Below, piece after piece: positions 1 to 10,899 of a DNA stretch of 64,000 bases. The translations under genes were made by a program, and so were the position numbers. Below the pieces are notes generated by a model that ran no database searches, had not been told where the DNA came from, and saw only the letters and a list, made by a program, of their open reading frames with translations. Origin of the DNA: Hydractinia symbiolongicarpus (Eukaryota > Cnidaria > Hydrozoa > Anthoathecata > Hydractiniidae); NCBI RefSeq assembly GCF_029227915.1, contig NC_079878.1:31895501-31959500 (forward strand), given 5' to 3'. Positions within the stretch are counted from its first letter, which is position 1, and each line of letters begins with the position of its first letter.

Positions 1-2582
1 AAAGCACCCAGTGAGTAAACTCATTTCCCGAACGAATTTTTAATATATTTTTTCACCACTAAAACGCATGAGACTTGTAGTTTTCAGAAATGTTTTCATT
101 TTTGATGAGACGCTTAATGAAAGTGGTTTAATCGCCGGCAAACGAAAACCCGCGATTTCCCGTAAATCCCGGGCTTGGCCCGTATAGTCGAATGTATACA
201 AAGAGAGTACCCTGTGAGAAAACTCATTTCCAAAACAATTTTTTAAATTAACTTTTCAGCACTAAAACGCTTGAGACTTGTAGTTTTCAAAAATGTTTTC
301 ATTTTTGATGAGACGCTAAATAAAAGAAGTTTAATCGCCGGCAAACGAAAACCCGCCATTTCCCGTAAACCCCGGACTCGGCCCGCATAGTCAAAAGTAT
401 ACAAAGAAAGTAACCAGGGTGTAAACTTATTTCCCGAACGATTTTTTAAATTATTATTTCACCACTAAAGCCCATGAGACTTGTAGAAATTAAAAATACT
501 TTCATTTTTGATGAGACGCTGAATAAAAGAAGTTTAATCGCCTGCAAACAAAACCCGCGACTTCCCGTAAATCCCGGACTCGGCCCGTATAGTCAAAAGT
601 ATACAAAGAAAGTACCCAGGGAGTAAACTCATTTCCCGAACGATTTTTTAAATTATTATTTCACCACTAAAGCCCATGAGACTTGTAGTTTTTAAAAATG
701 TTTTCATTTTTGATGAGACGCTTAATAAAAGAGGTTTAATCGCCGGCAAACGAAATCCCCCGATTTCCCGTAAATCCCGGGCTTGGCCCGTATAGTCGAA
801 TGTATACAAAGAAAGTACCCAGGAAGTAAACTCATTTCCCGAACGATTTTTTAAATTTTTTTTTCACCACTAAAACGCATGAGACTTGTAGTTTTCAAAA
901 ATGTTTTCATTTTTGATGAGACGCTGAATGAAAGAAGTTTAATCGCCGGCAAACGAAAACCCGCAATTTTCCGTAAATCCCGGTCTCGGCCCGTATAGTC
1001 AAAAGTATACAAGGAAAGTACCCAGTGAGTAAACTCATTTCCCTAACGAATTTTTAAATTATTTTTTCACCACTAAAACGCATGAGACTTGTAGTTTTCA
1101 AAAATGTATTCATTTTTGATGAGACGCTGAATAAAAGAAGTTTAATTGCCGGCAAATGAAAACCTGCGATTTCCCGTAAATCCCGGACTCGGCCCGTATA
1201 GTCAAAAGTATACAAAGAGAGTACCCAGGGTGTAAACTCATTTCCCGAACGTTTTTATAAATTATTTTTTCACCACTAAAACGCATGAGACTTGTAGTTT
1301 TCAAAAATGTTTTCATTTTTGATGAGACGCTGAATAAAAGAAGTTTAATCGCCTGCAAACGAAAACCTGCGATTTCCCGCAAATCCCGGACTCGGCCCGT
1401 ATAGTCAAAAGAATACAAAGAAAGTACCCAGGGAGTAAACTCATTTCCCAAACGATTTTTTAAATTATTATTTCACCACTAAAGCCCATGAGACTTGTAG
1501 CTTTTAAAAATGTTTTCATTTTTGATGAGACGCTGAATAAAAGAAGTTTAATCGCCGGCAAACGAAAACCTGCGATTTCCCCTAAGTCCCGGACTCGGCC
1601 CGTATGGTCAAAAGTATACAAGGAAAGCACCCAGTGAGTAAACTCATTTCCCGAACGAATTTTTAATATATTTTTTCACCACTAAAACGCATGAGACTTG
1701 TAGTTTTCAGAAATGTTTTCATTTTTGATGAGACGCTTAATGAAAGTGGTTTAATCGCCGGCAAACGAAAACCCGCGATTTCCCGTAAATCCCGGGCTTG
1801 GCCCGTATAGTCGAATGTATACAAAGAGAGTACCCTGTGAGAAAACTCATTTCCAAAACAATTTTTTAAATTAACTTTTCAGCACTAAAACGCTTGAGAC
1901 TTGTAGTTTTCAAAAATGTTTTCATTTTTGATGAGACGCTAAATAAAAGAAGTTTAATCGCCGGCAAACGAAAACCCGCCATTTCCCGTAAACCGCGGAC
2001 TCGGCCCGCATAGTCAAAAGTATACAAAGAAAGTAACCAGGGTGTAAACTTATTTCCCGAACGATTTTTTAAATTATTATTTCACCACTAAAGCCCATGA
2101 GACTTGTAGTAATTAAAAATACTTTCATTTTTGATGAGACGCTGAATAAAAGAAGTTTAATCGCCGGCAAACAAAACCCGCGACTTCCCGTAAATCCCGG
2201 ACTCGGCCCGTATAGTCAAAAGTATACAAAGAAAGTACCCAGGGAGTAAACTCATTTCCCGAACGATTTTTTAAATTATTATTTCACCACTAAAGCCCAT
2301 GAGACTTGTAGTTTTTAAAAATGTTTTCATTTTTGATGAGACGCTTAATAAAAGAGGTTTAATCGCCGGCAAACGAAATCCCGCGATTTCCCGTAAATCC
2401 CGGGCTTGGCCCGTATAGTCGAATGTATACAAAGAAAGTACCCAGGAAGTAAACTCATTTCCCGAACGATTTTTTAAATTTTTTTTTCACCACTAAAACG
2501 CATGAGACTTGTAGTTTTCAAAAATGTTTTCATTTTTGATGAGACGCTGAATGAAAGAAGTTTAATCGCCGGCAAACGAAAA
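1..2582 (+). repeat. 8-monomer HOR, 1,623-bp period
   Basis: Bases 1-959 recur at 1,624-2,582 with few differences. Both copies share rare states such as AAAGCACCCAGTGAG, GAATTTTTAATATATT, the GCTTAATGAAAGTGGTTTAA form and a TTAACTTTTCAGCAC monomer. Similarity drops at about 960/2,583, where CCGCAATTTT meets CTGCGATTTC. The offset equals eight monomers (1,624). The second copy is partial. Confidence 0.85.
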
Positions 2583-2830
2583 CCTGCGATTTCCCGTAAA
2601 TCCCGGACTCGGCCCGTATAGTCAAAAGTATACAAAGAAAGTAACCAGGGAGTAAACTCATTTCACAAACGATTTTTTGAATTATTATTTCACCACTAAA
2701 GCCCATGAGACTTGTAGTTTTTAAAAATGTTTTCATTTTTGATGAGACGCTGAATAAAAGAAGTTTAATCGCCGGCAAACGAAAACCCGCAATTTTCCGT
2801 AAATCCCGGTCTCGGCCCGTATAGTCAAAA

Positions 2831-2920
2831 GTATACAAAGAGAGTACCCAGGGTGTAAAATCATTTCCAATCAAAACCCGCGATTTCCCGTAAATCCCGG
2901 CTTGGCCTGTATAGTCAAAA
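2831..2920 (+). repeat. Truncated 90-bp monomer, copy 1
   Basis: The GTATAC-to-GTATAC distance is 90 bp instead of 203, a loss of 113 bp. The join is CATTTCCAATCAAAACCCGC: the start of the monomer is fused to the GC-rich part, removing the AT tract, the hairpin and GCCGGC. The unit length is a multiple of three, which is why an open frame of 132 codons (2530-2928, minus strand) runs across it. Confidence 0.9.
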
Positions 2921-3731
2921 GTATACAAGGAAAGTACCCAGTGAGTAAACTCATTTCCCTAACGAATTTTTAAATTATTTTTTCACCACTAAAACGCATG
3001 AGACTTGTAGTTTTCAAAAATGTTTTCATTTTTGATGAGACCCTGAATAAAAGAAGTTTAATCGCCGGCAAACGAAAACCTGCGATTTCCCGTAAATCCC
3101 GGACTCGGCCCGTATAGTCAAAAGTATACAAAGAGAGTACCCAGGGTGTAAAATCATTTCCCAAACGATTTTTTAAATTATTTTTTCACCACTAAAACGC
3201 ATGAGACTTGTAGTTTTCAAAAATGTTTTCATTTTTGATGAGACGCTGAATAAAAGAAGTTTAATCGCCGGCAAACGAAAACCCGCGATTTCCCGTAAAT
3301 CCCGGCTTGGCCTGTATAGTCAAAAGTATACAAAGAAAGTACCCAGGGAGTAAACTCATTTCCCGAACGATTTTTTAAATTATTTTTTCACCACTAAAAC
3401 GCATGAGACTTGTAGTTTTCAGAAATGTTTTCATTTTTGATGAGACGCTAACTAAAAGAAGTTTAATCGCCGGCAAACGAAAACCCGCCATTTCCCGTAA
3501 ACCCCGGACTCGGCCCGCATAGTCAAAAGTATACAAAGAAAGTACCCAGGGTGTAAACTCATTTCCCGAACGATTTTTTAAATTATTATTTCACCACTAA
3601 AGCCCATGAGACTTGTAGTATTTAAAAATACTTTCATTTTTGATGAGACGCTGAATAAAAGAAGTTTAATCGCCGGCAAACAAAAACCCGCGTCTTCCCG
3701 TAAATCCCGGACTCGGCCCGTATAGTCAAAA

Positions 3732-3821
3732 GTATACAAAGAGAGTACCCAGGGTGTAAAATCATTTCCAATCAAAACCCGCGATTTCCCGTAAATCCCG
3801 GCTTGGCCTGTATAGTCAAAA
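3732..3821 (+). repeat. Truncated 90-bp monomer, copy 2
   Basis: It has the same 113-bp deletion and the same join as the copy at 2,831, which lies 901 bp upstream (four monomers plus one remnant). It is followed by GTATAGAAAG, a change it shares only with the copy at 5,849. Confidence 0.9.
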
Positions 3822-5733
3822 GTATAGAAAGAAAGTACCCAGGGAGTAAACTCATTTCCCGAACGATTTTTTAAATTATTTTTTCATCACTAAAACGCAT
3901 GAGACTTGTAGTTTTCAGAAATGTTTTCATTTTTGATGAGACGCTAACTAAAAGAAGTTTAATCGCCGGCAAACGAAAACCCGCCATTTCCCGTAAACCC
4001 CGGACTCGGCCCGCATAGTCAAAAGTATACAAAGAAAGTACCCAGGGTGTAAACTCATTTCCCGAACGATTTTTTAAATTATTTTTTCACCACTAAAACG
4101 CATGAGACTTGTAGTTTTCAAAAATGTTTTCATTTTTGATGAGACACTGAATAAAAGAAGTTTAATCGCCGGCAAACGAAAACCCGCGATTTCCCGTAAA
4201 TCCCGGCTTGGCCTGTATAGTCAAAAGTATACAAAAAAAGTACCCAGGGAGTAAACTCATTTCCCGAACGATTTTTTAAATTATTTTTTCACCACTAAAA
4301 CGCATGAGACTTGTAGTTTTCAGAAATGTTTTCATTTTTGATGAGACGCTAACTAAAAGAAGTTTAATCGCCGGCAAACGAAAACCCGCCATTTCCCGTA
4401 AACCCCGGACTCGCCCCGCATAGTCAAAAGTATACAAAGAAAGTACCCAGGGTGTAAACTCATTTCCCGAACGATTTTTTAAATTATTATTTCACCACTA
4501 AAGCCCATGAGACTTGTAGTAAATAAAAATACTTTCATTTTTGATGAGACGCTGAATAAAAGAAGTTTAATCGCCGGCAAACAAAACCCGCGACTTCCCG
4601 TAAATCCCGGGCTTGGCCCGTATAGTCGAATGTATACAAAGAAAGTACCCAGGAAGTAAACTCATTTCCCGAACGATTTTTTAAATTTTTTTTTCACCAC
4701 TAAAACGCATGAGACTGGTAGTTTTCAAAAATGTTTTCATTTTTGATGAGACGCTGAATGAAAGAAGTTTAATCGCCGGCAAACGAAAACCTGCGATTTC
4801 CCGTAAATCCCGTACTCGGCCCGTATAGTCAAAAGTATACAAAGAAAGTAACCAGGGAGTAAACTCATTTCACAAACGATTTTTTGAATTATTATTTCAC
4901 CACTAAAGCCCATGAGACTTGTAGTTTTTAAAAATGTTTTCATTTTTGATGAGACGCTGAATAAAAGAAGTTTAATCGCCGGCAAACGAAAACCCGCAAT
5001 TTTCCGTAAATCCCGGTCTCGGCCCGTATAGTCAAAAGTATACAAGGAAAGTACCCAGTGAGTAAACTCATTTCCCTAACGAATTTTTAAATTATTTTTT
5101 CACCACTAAAACGCATGAGACTTGTAGTTTTCAAAAATGTTTTCATTTTTGATGAGACGCTGAATAAAAGAAGTTTAATCGCCGGCAAACGAAAACCTGC
5201 GATTTCCCGTAAATCCCGGACTCGGCCCGTATAGTCAAAAGTATACAAAGAGAGTACCCAGGGTGTAAAATCATTTCCCAAACGATTTTTTAAATTATTT
5301 TTTCACCACTAAAACGCATGAGACTTGTAGTTTTCAAAAATGTTTTCATTTTTGATGAGACGCTGAATAAAAGAAGTTTAATCGCCGGCAAACGAACACC
5401 CGCGATTTCCCGTAAATCCCGGCTTGGCCTGTATAGTCAAAAGTATACAAAGAAAGTACCCAGGGAGTAAACTCATTTCCCGAACGATTTTTTAAATTAT
5501 TTTTTCACCACTAAAACGCATGAGACTTGTAGTTTTCAGAAATGTTTTCATTTTTGATGAGACGCTAACTAAAAGAAGTTTAATCGCCGGCAAACGAAAA
5601 CCCGCCATTTCCCGTAAACCCTGGACTCGGCCCGCATAGTCAAAAGTATACAAAGAAAGTACCCAGGGTGTAAACTCATTTCCCGAACGATTTTTTAAAT
5701 TATTATTTCACCACTAAAGCCCATGAGACTTGT

Positions 5734-5749
5734 AGTATTTAAAAATACT
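5734..5749. other. Alternative dyad of a left-arm subfamily (example copy)
   Basis: In monomers carrying CACTAAAGCCCATGAGAC, the hairpin region reads AGTATTT, AA, AAATACT: a 7-bp inverted repeat with a 2-base centre. The 9-bp hairpin seen elsewhere is broken, because its left arm has become AAAAATACT. Other copies are near 3,617, 6,636, 15,508, 17,334, 19,566, 19,769, 22,003, 23,018, 29,914, 31,133 and 36,413. I did not find the reverse complement in the right arm. Confidence 0.75.
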
Positions 5750-5848
5750 TTCATTTTTGATGAGACGCTGAATAAAAGAAGTTTAATCGCCGGCAAACAA
5801 AAACCCGCGTCTTCCCGTAAATCCCGGACTCGGCACGTAAAGTCAAAA

Positions 5849-5938
5849 GTATACAAAGAGAGTACCCAGGGTGTAAAATCATTTCCAATCAAAACCCGCG
5901 ATTTCCCGTAAATCCCGGCTTGGCCTGTATAGTCAAAA
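5849..5938 (+). repeat. Truncated 90-bp monomer, copy 3
   Basis: This copy has an identical deletion join and lies exactly 2,117 bp after the copy at 3,732, inside the duplicated HOR. It is preceded by a private CGGCACGTAAAGTC where other copies read CGGCCCGTATAGTC. Confidence 0.9.
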
Positions 5939-7367
5939 GTATAGAAAGAAAGTACCCAGGGAGTAAACTCATTTCCCGAACGATTTTTTAAATTATTTTT
6001 TTATCACTAAAACGCATGAGACTTGTAGTTTTCAGAAATGTTTTCATTTTTGATGAGACGCTAACTAAAAGAAGTTTAATCGCCGGCAAACGAAAACCCG
6101 CCATTTCCCGTAAACCCCGGTTTCGGCCCGCATAGTCAAAAGTATACAAAGAAAGTACCCAGGGTGTAAACTCATTTCCCGAACGATTTTTTAAATTATT
6201 TTTTCACCACTAAAACGCATGAGACTTGTAGTTTTCAAAAATGTTTTCATTTTTGATGAGACGCTGAATAAAAGAAGTTTAATCGCCGGCAAACGAAAAC
6301 CCGCGATTTCCCGTAAATCCCGGCTTGGCCTGTATAGTCAAAAGTATACAAAGAAAGTACCCAGGGAGTAAACTCATTTCCCGAACGATTTTTTAAATTA
6401 TTTTTTCACCACTAAAACGCATGAGACTTGTAGTTTTCAGAAATGTTTTCATTTTTGATGAGACGCTAACTAAAAGAAGTTTAATCGCCGGCAAACGAAA
6501 ACCCGCCATTTCCCGTAAACCCCGGACTCGCCCCGCATAGTCAAAAGTATACAAAGAAAGTACCCAGGGTGTAAACTCATTTCCCGAACGATTTTTTAAA
6601 TTATTATTTCACCACTAAAGCCCATGAGACTTGTAGTATTTAAAAATACTTTCATTTTTCATGAGACGCTGAATAAAAGAAGTTTAATCGCCGGCAAACA
6701 AAAACCCGCGTCTTCCCGTAAATCCCGGACTCGGCCCGTATAGTCAAAAGTATACAAAGAAAGTACCCAGGGAGTAAACTCATTTCCCGAACGATTTTTT
6801 AAATTATTTTTTCACCACTAAAACGCATGAGACATGTAGTTTTCAAAAATGTTTTCATTTTTGATGAGACGCTGAATAAAAGAAGTTTAATCGCCGGCAA
6901 ACGAAAACCTGCGATTTACCGTAAATCCCGGACTCGGCCCGTATAGTCAAAAGTATACAAAGAGAGTACCCAGGGTGTAAAATCATTACCCAAACGATTT
7001 TTTAAATTATTTTTTCACCACTAAAACGCATGAGACTTGTAGTTTTCAAAAATGTTTTCATTTTTGATGAGACGCTGAATAAAAGAAGTTTAATCGCCGG
7101 CAAACGAAAACCCGCGATTTCCCGTAAATCCCGGCTTGGCCTGTATAGTCAAAAGTATACAAAGAAAGTACCCAGGGAGTAAACTCATTTCCCGAACGAA
7201 TTTTTAAATGATTTTTTCACCACTAAAACGCATGAGACTTGTAGTATTTAAAAATACTTTCATTTTTGATGAGACGCTGAATAAAAGAAGTTTAATCGCC
7301 GGCAAACAAAAACCTGCGTCTTCCCGTAAATCCCGGACTCGGCCCGTATAGTCAAAAGTATACAAAG

Positions 7368-7570
7368 AAAGTACCCAGGGAGTAAACTCATTTCCCGAAC
7401 GATTTTTTAAATTATTTTTTCACCACTAAAACGCATGAGACTTGTAGTTTTCAAAAATGTTTTCATTTTTGATGAGACGCTGAATAAAAGAAGTTTAATC
7501 GCCGGCAAACGAAAACCTGCGATTTCCCGTAAATCCCGGACTCGGCCCGTATAGTCAAAAGTATACAAAG
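7368..7570 (+). repeat. Representative consensus-like 203-bp monomer
   Basis: This copy matches the consensus I derived by eye. It starts AAAGTACCCAGGGAG and ends AAAAGTATACAAAG. Counted directly, it has 41 C and 35 G (37% G+C) and 12 CpG dinucleotides. Order of parts: a mixed start with CCCGAACG; an AT tract at bases 35-53; CACCACTAAAACGCATGAGA; the 9-bp hairpin at bases 84-105; GATGAGACGCTGAATAAAAG; GCCGGC; then a GC-rich run with CCCGTAAATCCCGG and CGGCCCGTATAG; and finally the GTATAC palindrome. A length of 203 is 67 codons plus 2 bases, so no frame can stay open from copy to copy by design. Confidence 0.93.
7451..7472. other. Monomer hairpin, 9-bp inverted repeat (example copy)
   Basis: TCAAAAATG, loop TTTT, then CATTTTTGA form a perfect 9-bp dyad. 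It is present in most monomers that carry the GTAGTTTTCAAAAATG form (for example 287-308) and in reverse in many right-arm copies. In the common GTAGTTTTTAAAAATG variant the second base pair is lost (C to T), leaving an imperfect dyad. Function is unknown. Dyads in satellites are often discussed as protein-binding or cruciform-forming sites, but that is inference here. Confidence 0.8.
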
Positions 7571-7713
7571 AAAGTACCCGGGGTGTAAACTCATTTCCCG
7601 AACGATTTTTTAAATTATTATTTCACCACTAAAGCCCATGAGACTTGTAGTTTTTAAAAATGTTTTCATTTTTGATGAGACGCTTAATAAAAGAGGTTTA
7701 ATCGCCGGCAAAA
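7561..7713 (+). repeat. Monomer with 50-bp deletion (153 bp)
   Basis: The sequence jumps from GCCGGCAAA directly to AGTATAC, removing the GC-rich segment. The join lies in CAAAA at 7,709-7,713, which occurs at both original ends, so a microhomology-mediated or slippage deletion is likely. The join also marks the start of the second copy of the 964-bp duplication. Confidence 0.87.
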
Positions 7714-8340
7714 GTATACAAAGAAAGTACCCAGGGAGTAAACTCATTTCCCGAACGATTTTTTAAATTATTTTTTCACCACTAAAACGCATGAGACATG
7801 TAGTTTTCAAAAATGTTTTCATTTTTGATGAGACGCTGAATAAAAGAAGTTTAATCGCCGGCAAACGAAAACCTACGATTTACCGTAAATCCCGGACTCG
7901 GCCCGTATAGTCAAAAGTATACAAAGAGAGTACCCAGGGTGTAAAATCATTACCCAAACGATTTTTTAAATTATTTTTTCACCACTAAAACGCATGAGAC
8001 TTGTAGTTTTCAAAAATGTTTTCATTTTTGATGAGACGCTGAATAAAAGAAGTTTAATCGCCGGCAAACGAAAACCCGCGATTTCCCGTAAATCCCGGCT
8101 TGGCCTGTATAGTCAAAAGTATACAAAGAAAGTACCCAGGGAGTAAACTCATTTCCCGAACGAATTTTTAAATGATTTTTTCACCACTAAAACGCATGAG
8201 ACTTGTAGTATTTAAAAATACTTTCATTTTTGATGAGACGCTGAATAAAAGAAGTTTAATCGCCGGCAAACAAAAACCTGCGTCTTCCCGTAAATCCCGG
8301 ACTCGGCCCGTATAGTCAAAAGTATACAAAGGAAGTACCC

Positions 8341-10899
8341 AGGGAGTAAACTCATTTCCCGAACGTTTTTTTAAATTACTTTTTCACCACTAAAACGCAT
8401 GAGACTTGTAGTTTTTAAAAATGTTTTCATTTTTGATGAGACGCTGAATAAAAGAAGTTTAATCGCCGGCAAACGAAAACCTGCGATTTCCCGTAAATCC
8501 CGGACTCGGCCCGTATAGTCAAAAGTATACAAAGAAAGTACCCGGGGTTTAAACTCATTTCCCGAACGATTTTTTAAATTATTATTTCACCACTAAAGCC
8601 CATGAGACTTGTAGTTTTTAAAAATTTTTTCATTTTTGATGAGACGCTTAATAAAAGAGGTTTAATCGCCGGCAAACGAAATCCCGCGATTTCCCGTAAA
8701 TCCCGGGCTCGGCCCGTATAGTCGAATGTATACAAAGAAAGTACCCAGGAAGTAAACTCATTTCCCGAACGATTTTTTAAATTTTTTTTCACCACTAAAA
8801 CGCATGAGACTTGTAGTTTTCAAAAATGTTTTCATTTTTGATGAAACGCTGAATGAAAGAAGTTTAATCGCCGGCAAACGAAAACCTGCGATTTCCCGTA
8901 AATCCCGTACTCGGCCCGTATAGTCAAAAGTATAAAAAGAAAGTAACCAGGGAGTAAACTCATTTCACAAACGATTTTTTAAATTATTATTTCACCACTA
9001 AAGCCCATGAGACTTGTAGTTTTTAAAAATGTTTTTATTTTTGATGAGACGCTGAATAAAAGAAGTTTAATCGCCGGCAAACGAAAACCCGCAATTTCCC
9101 GTAAATCCCAGTCTCGGCCCGTATAGGCAAAAGTATACAAGGAAAGTACCCAGTGAGTAAACTCATTTCCCTAACGAATTTTTAAATTATTTTTTCACCA
9201 CTAAAACGCATGAGACTTGTAGTTTTCAAAAATGTTTTCATTTTTGATGAGACGCTGAATAAAAGAAGTGTAATCGCCGGCAAACGAAAACCTGCGATTT
9301 CCCGTAAATCCCGGAGTCGGCCCGTATAGTCAAAAGTATACAAAGAGAGTACCCAGGGTGTAAACTCATTTCCCGAACGATTTTTTAAATTATTTTTTCA
9401 CCACTAAAACGCATGAGACTTGTAGTTTTCAAAAATGTTTTCATTTTTGATGAGACGCTGAATAAAAGAAGTTTAATCGCCGGCAAACGAAAACCCGCGA
9501 TTTCCCGTAAATCCCGGCTTGGCCTGTATAGTCAAAAGTATACAAAGAAAGTACCCAGGGAGTAAACTCATTTCCCGAACGATTTTTTAAATTATTTTTT
9601 CACCACTAAAACGCATGAGACTTGTAGTTTTCAAAAATGTTTTCATTTTTGATGAGACGCTGAATAAAAGCAGTTTAATCGCCGGCAAACGAAAACCTGC
9701 GATTTCCCTAAATCCCGGACTCGGCCCGTATAATCAAAAGTATACAAAGAAAGTACCCAGGGAGTAAACTCATTTCCAGAACGATTTTTTAAATTATTTT
9801 TTCACCACTAAAACGCATAAGACTTGTAGTTTTTAAAAATGTTTTCGTTTTTGATGAGACGCTGAATAAAAGAAGTTTAATCGCCGGCAAACGAAAACGC
9901 GCGATTTCCCGTACATCCCGAGCTTGGCACGTATAGTCGAATGTATACAAAGAAAGTACCCTGTGAGTAAACTCATTTCCAGAACGATTTTTTAAATTAT
10001 TTTTTCACCACTAAAACGAATAAGACTTGTAGTTTTTAAAAATGTTTTCATTTTTGATGAGACGCTGAATAAAAGAAGTTTAATCGCCGGCAAACGAAAA
10101 CCTGCGATTTCCCGTAAATCCTGGACTCGGCCCGTATAGTCAAAAGTATACAAAGAAAGTACCCAGGGAGTAAACTCATTTCCCAAACGATTTTTTAAAA
10201 TATCATTTCACCACTAAAACGCATGAGACTTGTAGTATTCAAGAATGTTTTCATTTTTGATGAGACGCTGAATAAAAGCAGTTTAATCGCCGGCAAACGA
10301 AAACCTGCGATTTCCCGTAAATCCCGGACTCGGCCCGTATAGTCAAAAGTATACAAAGAAAGTACCCAGGGAGTAAACTCATTTCCAGAACGATTTTTTA
10401 AATTATTTTTTTACCACTAAAACGCATAAGACTTGTAGTTTTTAAAAATGTTTTCATTTTTGATGAGACGCTGAATAAAAGAAGTTTAATCGCCGGCAAA
10501 CGAAAACCCGCGATTTCCTGCAAATCCCGGGCTTGGCCCGTATAGTCAAAAGTATACAAAGAAAGTACCCAGGGAGTAAACTCATTTCCAGAACGATTTT
10601 TTAAATTATTTTTTCACCACTAAAACGCATAAGACTTGTAGTTTTTAAAAATGTTTTCATTTTTGATGAGACGCTGAATAAAAGAAGTTTAATCGCCGGC
10701 AAACGAAAACGCGCGATTTCCCGTACATCCCGAGCTTGGCACGTATAGTCGAATGTATACAAAGAAAGTACCCTGTGAGTAAACTCATTTTCAGAACGAT
10801 TTTTTAAATTATTTTTTCACCACTAAAACGAATAAGACTTGTAGTTTTTAAAAATGTTTTCATTTTTGATGAGACGCTGAATAAAAGAAGTTTAATCGC
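8341..10899 (+). repeat. Mixed monomers with a 4-mer duplication
   Basis: This stretch holds ordinary full-length monomers of several variants. About 9,770-10,190 recurs at about 10,580-11,000 (offset 812, four monomers). Both copies share CGAAAACGCGCGATTTCCCG, CATCCCGAGCTTGGCACG and CACTAAAACGAATAAGAC. A slightly short monomer with TTTCCCTAAATCC lies near 9,700. Nothing else is seen. Confidence 0.75.

Larger units (their letters stand above)
2583..6720 (+). repeat. HOR of ten monomers plus a 90-bp remnant, 2,117-bp period
   Basis: About 2,920-4,600 recurs at about 5,037-6,720 with an offset of 2,117 bp. Shared private changes prove common origin: GTATAGAAAG at 3,822 and 5,939, CACTAAAAC preceded by CAT or TAT near 3,886 and 6,003, and CCGGACTCGCCCCGCATAG near 4,408 and 6,525. 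Upstream of 2,831 the offset is 2,207. The 90-bp difference is the truncated unit at 2,831-2,920, which the second copy lacks at that place. Confidence 0.83.
6721..8340 (+). repeat. Duplicated block, offset 964 bp, containing a deleted monomer
   Basis: About 6,745-7,375 recurs at about 7,709-8,339. Shared rare states are GAGACATGTAG (6,832 and 7,796), GATTTACCGTAAATCC and AATCATTACCCAAACG. The 964-bp offset is four monomers plus a 153-bp unit, because the last monomer before the second copy has lost 50 bp. Confidence 0.82.

Noticed and set aside
2831-2920. Insertion element at the 90-bp units
   Set aside because: The sequence is only the two ends of the normal monomer joined together. It is a deletion, not an insertion of foreign DNA.
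7368-7570. CENP-B box in the monomer (TTTCGTTTGCCGGCGA on the antisense strand)
   Set aside because: It begins with TTCG, but the essential A and the CGGG part of the known box are not at the required spacing. I see no match to the core positions.
7368-7570. AATAAA in GCTGAATAAAAG as a polyadenylation signal, and GTATAC / TATACAAAG as a TATA-like promoter
   Set aside because: Both occur in nearly every monomer as part of the repeat, with no transcript unit around them. Short AT-rich words are expected by chance.
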